Assembly (NCBI RefSeq): GCF_000429665.1
Contig: NZ_AUCH01000002.1
Span: 62,001-126,000 of the forward strand
Length of the DNA: 64,000 nucleotides
Direction: 5' to 3'
Source of the DNA: Azovibrio restrictus DSM 23866
GTDB taxonomy: Bacteria; Pseudomonadota; Gammaproteobacteria; Burkholderiales; Rhodocyclaceae
Under the pieces are notes generated by a model, which did not search any database, was not told the origin of the DNA, and was given only the letters and a program-made list of their open reading frames with translations. Within the stretch, counting starts at the first letter, position 1. Each line of letters opens with the position of its first letter. A program made the translations under genes and the position numbers. Below are positions 59,494-64,000 of the stretch, in pieces.

Positions 59494-60690
59494 TTACCGG
59501 GCTCGCCGGGCGGCCTGGGCGGCTTGTTCCTCGTCCTTGTAGGCGTAGACGATCTTGCCCTTGCGGATTTCGCCCATGACCACCATTTCGGCGGTGATGG
59601 CCTCATGGTTGGTGGCGCTGAAGGGGTGGTTGAAGCGGGCGATGACCGTGGATTGGCTGGGCTGGTCTATGCGTTCCAGGGCTTTCTGGAGCTCCTCGCT
59701 CTTGCTGCAGTTGCACAGGGTGAGGGCCATGTAGAGCAGGCGCAGGGCGTCGTAGGTCTGGGCGGCGGCAACGCCGGAGGGAATGAAGCGGGTGTTGTTG
59801 ATGCGCTGGTAGTTGCGGCTGAATTCGTGGCTGACGCCGCCCAGTTCGTTCTCGATGTAGGTCACCGCCATGCGGGTGCCTTCCACGGCGCTGCCGCCCA
59901 GTTCCAGGAAGGAGCGCTGGGAGGCGGTCCAGGTGGCCACCACCGGCACCTTCCAGTTCATGCGGGCCAAGCTTTTCATGACCATGGCGCCTTCCGCCGC
60001 CAGGCCGTACATGGCGATGGCTTCGGCGCCGGCCTGCTGGGCCCGGGCCAGCTGTTCGCTCATGTCCGTGTCGCCCACCTTGAAGGCTTCCACGGCCACC
60101 GGATTCATTTGCCGCTGTTTCAGGTCGTCCAGGGCGTTCTGCCGGCCGGCTTCGCCGTAGGGGGAGGTGTCGTGCAGGATGGCGATTTTCTTGTATTTGT
60201 GGCGGTCCACCAGGTCCTTGAACATGGCCCGGGTCTGCAGGGCATCCCGGCCCACCAGGCGGAAGATGTAGTTGGGGGTGCCGGGGGCCAGTTTCTGCTG
60301 GCGAGTGATGTCGCCGCCGGCCGAGGCGGAGACGATCAGGGGAATCCGGGCGTTCTGGAACAGGGGGGCCGCCTGGGCGAGGACGCCGTAGTTGGCGAAG
60401 CCCACCACGGCCACCACCTTCTCCTGTTCGATCAGTTCCTTGCTGCGGGCTACGCCCACGTCGGGCTTGGCCTGGTCGTCCTTCTCCACCAGGACGATCT
60501 TCTTGCCGAGCAGCATGCTCAGCTGGTTGGCTTCTTCCGCGAAGACGCGGGCGCCGCCCTTGATGCTTTCGCCCATGTCCACCGAGGACTGGCCCGAGAA
60601 GGGGCCGATGACGCCGATGCGGATGGTGTCTTCCTGGGCGCCGGCCACGCCGGCCGCGGCCAGGAGCAGTGCTAGCAGGTATTGCTTCAT
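59494..60690 (-). CDS. Branched-chain amino acid type ABC substrate-binding protein
   Basis: A 398-residue periplasmic binding protein (LivJ/LivK-type, type I fold) with signal peptide MKQYLLALLLAAAGVAGAQ. The ATG 60690 has a GGGGGAG RBS. Motifs IRIGVIGPFSGQSSVDMGESIKGG, VAVVGFANYGVLAQAAPLFQ and IAILHDTSPYGEAGRQNALDDL are typical. No permease or ATPase genes lie beside it, so it may work with a distant transporter or act as an orphan. Ligand unknown (amino acid, amide or urea-like). Confidence 0.87.
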   Translation of the reverse strand: MKQYLLALLLAAAGVAGAQEDTIRIGVIGPFSGQSSVDMGESIKGGARVFAEEANQLSMLLGKKIVLVEKDDQAKPDVGVARSKELIEQEKVVAVVGFANYGVLAQAAPLFQNARIPLIVSASAGGDITRQQKLAPGTPNYIFRLVGRDALQTRAMFKDLVDRHKYKKIAILHDTSPYGEAGRQNALDDLKQRQMNPVAVEAFKVGDTDMSEQLARAQQAGAEAIAMYGLAAEGAMVMKSLARMNWKVPVVATWTASQRSFLELGGSAVEGTRMAVTYIENELGGVSHEFSRNYQRINNTRFIPSGVAAAQTYDALRLLYMALTLCNCSKSEELQKALERIDQPSQSTVIARFNHPFSATNHEAITAEMVVMGEIRKGKIVYAYKDEEQAAQAARRAR

Positions 60691-60834
60691 GGATGTCTCC
60701 CCCTGAGGTAACTGTTTACGTTCCTGTTGGTGTGCTGTTGTGTGTCGGGGCGGGAGGTAAAGCAGGCCGCCCGCCGGGTGATTGTGGGGCGTCAGGCCCC
60801 GGCGGGCAAGGGGGGAGTTGTTTCTTTTCAAGCA

Positions 60835-60853
60835 CCTGGCCGGAACGGCCAGG
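60835..60853 (-). terminator. Hairpin after the coiled-coil gene, weak terminator
   Basis: CCTGGCCG, loop TTC, CGGCCAGG on the minus strand, 3 bases past the stop codon. It is not followed by a U-run, so it would be a weak or Rho-assisted stop. Confidence 0.3.
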
Positions 60854-60855
60854 GC

Positions 60856-61878
60856 TCAGCCGTAGAGGCGTTCGATTTCCCGGGTCAGGACGCTGCGGGG
60901 CAGCACCTCGGCCACCGGGTAGCTGACCCGCAGGATGACCCCCTGGCGGGGGTGGGGGGCGGTGAAGCGGAAGTGGCAGAAATGCAGGTCTTCCCCGGGC
61001 TGGCCGGGGCCCACCAGCTGGTTGACGCTGTCTACCCGGTAGTCGAGCACATCTACGTCTACTAGGTCCTCGGGTTCGGCCAGGGTGTCGGCGATCCAGG
61101 CCAGGGTGTCGTCCAGGGTCAGCAGCTGACGGCGGGACTGGCTCAGGGCCTCCTGTCTGGCCTTGAGCCGGTCGGCCAGGCGGGCGGCCAGATGGGCACA
61201 GCTTTCCCCCTGGGGTTCGCCGCCGTCGCCGCAGAACACCTGGCCCAGGCCCTGGTGTTCCAGGTGGGCCAGCTGGGTGCGCAGCAGGGCGATCTCTTCT
61301 TGCAGATCGGCCTGGTTTTCCTTCATGGCCGAGAGCCGGGCCAGGATTTCCAGGCCCAGCTGGTCGAACAGGGCCCAGACCAGGTCATGTTCCAGCTGCG
61401 CCGCTCCGCTGCTGGGCAGGTACAGGCGGTGATTTTCGAAATTCAGGGTGGTGACGGCCACGTCGTGTTGCAGGGCGTCGCCGTTCAGTGCGACCCCGAA
61501 GCCCTTCTTTTCCTGCAGCACGGCGCCGAGGATGGCGTACAGCATGGGCTCGCCGGGATGCTGTTCCAGGTGTTCCTGGACTAGGGCCTGGCGGCTGAAC
61601 ACCTGCTGCAGCTCGTCGGCCCGGGCGAACAGGGCGCGCAGCTGGGGCGATTCCCGCCAGTGTTCGGGGGAGGCATCCAGGGGGCCGGGCAGGTCGGCCA
61701 CGCTGCGGCGGCAGAATTCCAGGGCCCGGGTGACGCTCGGACCCAAGCGGGCGGCGGTGCCCGAGAGGGCTTTCAGGCGCGGGTCTATGGCCTGGACCAG
61801 GCGCTCGATGCCGGCCTCCTGGTCCGGGTCTTCGGGGGGGCGGGCTTTGCCCGGTAGCAGCCAGTCAAACAGGCCCAT
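60856..61878 (-). CDS. Conserved coiled-coil protein of unknown function
   Basis: A 340-residue soluble protein starting MGLFDWLLPGKARPPEDP. The middle (about residues 195-275) is an extended coiled coil (LSAMKENQADLQEEIALLRTQLAHLEHQG; LAARLADRLKARQEALSQSRRQLL). The first part is helical (GIERLVQAIDPRLKALSG), and a beta-rich C-terminal domain (about 275-340) follows. No signal peptide or catalytic motif is visible. It follows the EamA gene by 26 bases on the same strand. Function unknown. Confidence 0.7.
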   Translation of the reverse strand: MGLFDWLLPGKARPPEDPDQEAGIERLVQAIDPRLKALSGTAARLGPSVTRALEFCRRSVADLPGPLDASPEHWRESPQLRALFARADELQQVFSRQALVQEHLEQHPGEPMLYAILGAVLQEKKGFGVALNGDALQHDVAVTTLNFENHRLYLPSSGAAQLEHDLVWALFDQLGLEILARLSAMKENQADLQEEIALLRTQLAHLEHQGLGQVFCGDGGEPQGESCAHLAARLADRLKARQEALSQSRRQLLTLDDTLAWIADTLAEPEDLVDVDVLDYRVDSVNQLVGPGQPGEDLHFCHFRFTAPHPRQGVILRVSYPVAEVLPRSVLTREIERLYG

Positions 61879-61904
61879 GTGGGGTACTCCAGAGTGCCAG
61901 GGGG

Positions 61905-62807
61905 CTATCTTAGTCCAGCCCGGAGCCGGCGGAAATGCTGACGCAGGTGCGCGCCGAAGGCTAGCCAGGCGCCGCTGGCGACGATGATGCCCATGCCCAG
62001 GAAGGAAAGGCCGTCGGGCCAGTGGCCGAAAAAGGCGGCCCCGAGCAGGGTGGCCCAGAGGAGCTGCACGTAGAGGAAGGGCGAGAGCAGGCTGGCAGGG
62101 GCGTTGCGGAAGGCATGGATGAGCAGCAGGTGGCCGCTGCCGCCGAGGATGCCCAGGGCGATGGTGGCCAGGATCACCCAGAGGGGAGGCCAGCTGCCCG
62201 GCCAGAACCAGGGCAGGCCCACGGAGGCGCCCAAGGTGCCCACCAGGGCGGTGTAGAACAGCAGGGTCAGGGGCGGGGTGCGGCCTGCCAGCTGCCGGGT
62301 GAGCAGCTGGTAACAGGCGTAGCAGACGGCGCCCCCCAGGGCCAGGGCGATGCCGGCACTGGTGAGGCCCGCGTGGGGCCGGGCGATCAGCAGGATGCCG
62401 GCAAAGCCGGCCAGGGCCGTGAGCCAGCGCTCCCGGGTCAGGCGTTCCCCCAGCCAGGGGCCGGCCAGCAGGGCGACCAGGAGCGGCGCCGTGAAGAAGA
62501 TGGCGGTGGTTTCCGCCACCGGCATGCGCGCCAAGGCGGCAAAGCCGAAACCGGTGCAGCCCAGGAGCAGCAGGCCGCGCAGGATCTGCAGCGGCAGCTG
62601 GGGCGCGCGCACCAGGGCCAGGCCCTGACGGGGCGCCAGGAACAGCAGCATCAGGGCCAGGTGGGCGCTGTAGCGGCCCCAGACCAGCAGGGGAATCGGG
62701 GCGTGGCTGGAGAGGTGCTTGACGGTGGTGTCGAGCACGGCGAACAGGAGGATGGCGCCGAGCAGGAACAGGATGCCCCGGCCCGGGTGCTGGCTGGTCG
62801 GTGGCAA
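61905..62807 (-). CDS. EamA-family (DMT) transporter
   Basis: A 300-residue polytopic protein with ten predicted TM segments arranged as two EamA repeats (FLLGAILLFAVLDTTVKHL ... and a second half beginning near GIALALGGAVCYACYQLLTRQL). It contains conserved charged and aromatic residues of the DMT superfamily (WGRYSAHLALMLLFLAPR). There is no ATG in a suitable place; TTG 62807, 3 bases after the nnr stop, is the best candidate (a frame extending further upstream overlaps nnr). Substrate unknown. Confidence 0.82.
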   Translation of the reverse strand: MPPTSQHPGRGILFLLGAILLFAVLDTTVKHLSSHAPIPLLVWGRYSAHLALMLLFLAPRQGLALVRAPQLPLQILRGLLLLGCTGFGFAALARMPVAETTAIFFTAPLLVALLAGPWLGERLTRERWLTALAGFAGILLIARPHAGLTSAGIALALGGAVCYACYQLLTRQLAGRTPPLTLLFYTALVGTLGASVGLPWFWPGSWPPLWVILATIALGILGGSGHLLLIHAFRNAPASLLSPFLYVQLLWATLLGAAFFGHWPDGLSFLGMGIIVASGAWLAFGAHLRQHFRRLRAGLR

Positions 62808-62809
62808 GG

Positions 62810-64000
62810 TCAGCGCAGGTTGCCCAGCCAGCGGTTGTAGCGGGAACGGGCGGCGTCGGCCAGTTCCCCGGCGCAGAGGCCCACGGGGCCGATGCCGGCC
62901 ACCACCAGGTCGTCGGCGGCCTGGCCGTGCAGGTGGCAGGCCGCCAGCAGGGCCTCGCAGGGAGGCCAGCCCTGGCCGAGCAGGGCGGTGAGAAAGCCGG
63001 TGAGCACATCGCCGGAGCCGGCGCTGGCCAGGCCAGGGTTGCCCGTGGTGTTGATCCACCAGCGTCCTTCCGGGTCGGCGATCACGGTGCCGCAGCCCTT
63101 CAGGGCCACCCAGGCCCGGTAGCGGCGCGCCAGTTCCAGGGCCATGTGAATCCGGTCCTGCTGGATGTCTACCGCCTGCAGGTCCAGGAGCCGGGCGGCT
63201 TCTGCCGGATGGGGGGTGAGCAGCACCGGCGCGGGGCGACGGCGGGTGACGGTCTGCAGGGCTTCTTCAAAGGCCAGGATGTTGAGGGCGTCCGCATCCA
63301 GCACCAGGGGCAGTTCCGTGGCCAGGGCCCGCTCCAGGAGCTCCGCCGCATGGACGCTGCGCCCCAGGCCGGGGCCGCAGGCCAGGGCCGAGAGCTCCGC
63401 ATCGAAAATCCCTTCGGGCTTGCGCAGCATCAGTTCCGGCTGGGCGAAATCAACGCCGGGGGCCTGGGGGTCGAGCAGACCCAGGAACACCCGGCCGGCC
63501 CCCAGCTTCAAGGCGGCGCGGCCGGCCAGCAAGGGGGCGCCGAGCATGGAGTGGGCGCCGCCGATGACGCCGATGCTGCCGTGGCTGCCCTTGTGGCTGT
63601 TGTGGCGCCGGGGCTTCAGGTATTGGGCAAAGCTTTCCCGGGAAACCAGCCGGCCGTTAGGGGGGGTATCCAGGGGGTAGCCCAGGCCCAGGTCATGGAC
63701 CCGGATCAGGCCGCAGTGGTCGGGGCCTTCGGCCGTGTACAGGCCGGGCTTGCCGCCCAGGAAGGTGAGGGTGTGGCTGGCATTGATGGTGGGGCCGTGA
63801 CAGAAGCCCGAGTCCGCATCCAGGCCCGAGGGACAGTCCAGGGCCAGCAGGGGGCAGTGCAGGTGCCGGGCCAGGATGTTGGCGGCCTGGACCAGCTCGG
63901 CGTAATGCCCTTCCAGGGGGCGGTTGAGGCCGATGCCGAACAGGCCATCCACGATCAGGCCCCAGGCGGTGGCCGGGGGAATGGCCTCCAGCAGGCGGCC
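62810..64000 (-). CDS. nnr: Bifunctional NAD(P)H-hydrate repair enzyme, partial
   Basis: The 5' end is cut by the right window edge; about 396 codons are visible. The N-terminal part is the C-terminal half of the epimerase domain (VDGLFGIGLNRPLEG, LALDCPSGLDADSGF, TFLGGKPGLY). It is followed by the ADP/ATP-dependent dehydratase domain (about the last 270 residues; GVIGGAHSMLGAPLLAGRAALKLGAG, ALACGPGLGRS, LVLDADALNIL, LLTPHPAEAARLL, and the GSGDVLTG motif). The enzyme repairs hydrated NAD(P)H. It ends just before the EamA gene. Confidence 0.93.
   Translation of the reverse strand, partial: GRLLEAIPPATAWGLIVDGLFGIGLNRPLEGHYAELVQAANILARHLHCPLLALDCPSGLDADSGFCHGPTINASHTLTFLGGKPGLYTAEGPDHCGLIRVHDLGLGYPLDTPPNGRLVSRESFAQYLKPRRHNSHKGSHGSIGVIGGAHSMLGAPLLAGRAALKLGAGRVFLGLLDPQAPGVDFAQPELMLRKPEGIFDAELSALACGPGLGRSVHAAELLERALATELPLVLDADALNILAFEEALQTVTRRRPAPVLLTPHPAEAARLLDLQAVDIQQDRIHMALELARRYRAWVALKGCGTVIADPEGRWWINTTGNPGLASAGSGDVLTGFLTALLGQGWPPCEALLAACHLHGQAADDLVVAGIGPVGLCAGELADAARSRYNRWLGNLR

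Noticed and set aside
1..64000. CRISPR array, rRNA, tRNA, integrase or transposase
   Set aside because: No spaced direct repeats, rRNA signatures, tRNA-like cloverleaf or recombinase motifs were recognised by reading.

Overview
This window is high-GC chromosomal DNA from a Gram-negative bacterium. Gene content (TamA/TamB, DsbB, TonB receptors, RstAB, PurN, MutL, a GTG-rich start-codon set) and protein style point to a betaproteobacterium, probably Rhodocyclales (Azospira/Dechlorosoma- or Dechloromonas-like). That assignment is an inference from recognised families, not from a database search.

Layout. 1-15 kb: a truncated membrane protein and a small membrane protein; a large membrane-anchored C13 (legumain/caspase-like) peptidase; mutL facing a DedA gene; a run of tightly packed genes (DedA, lipoprotein, purN, DUF3108 protein, RsmB/NOP RNA methyltransferase, MscS channel); an AraC/LysE pair; then an RstA/RstB two-component system followed by a previously uncalled 36-residue peptide gene with its own promoter, RBS and terminator. 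15-29 kb: desaturase-dsbB-dnaB; a Tat-signal transglutaminase-like protein whose nucleophile Cys is Ser; phoH-bcp; an ArnD-like deacetylase that has lost its metal ligands, coupled to a Mth938-type gene; alaA, hom and thrC (alanine and threonine synthesis), with a MITE-like repeat after hom and an oxidase-like membrane protein before thrC. A c-di-GMP-I (GEMM-I) riboswitch with a clear promoter precedes an HDOD signalling gene.

29.8-47.5 kb is a metal/siderophore uptake zone. A Crp/Fnr regulator diverges across a Fur box from a six-gene operon: TonB receptor, periplasmic binding protein, FecCD permease, ATPase and two tandem paralogous proteins of unknown function. After nadC and a glutamate-synthase-like gene comes a second locus: FecI sigma and FecR anti-sigma diverge from a FecA-type transducer receptor, a second TonB receptor and a beta-propeller protein fused to a c-type haem domain. 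A perfect palindrome lies in the divergent gap.

47.5-52.4 kb is an AT-rich island of orphan genes (RidA-like, methyltransferase, several unknowns, a Sel1-repeat protein, small membrane proteins), unlike its GC-rich flanks and probably acquired. 52.4-64 kb returns to core genes: tamB-tamA, a Cys-rich small protein, a ProQ/FinO RNA chaperone, a putative HExxH protease, a LivJ-like binding protein, a coiled-coil unknown, an EamA transporter, and nnr, which runs off the right edge.

The strongest candidates for undescribed biology are the RstAB-linked micropeptide, the two paralogous proteins in the Fur-box operon, the propeller-cytochrome/TonB operon, and the two pseudoenzyme candidates.
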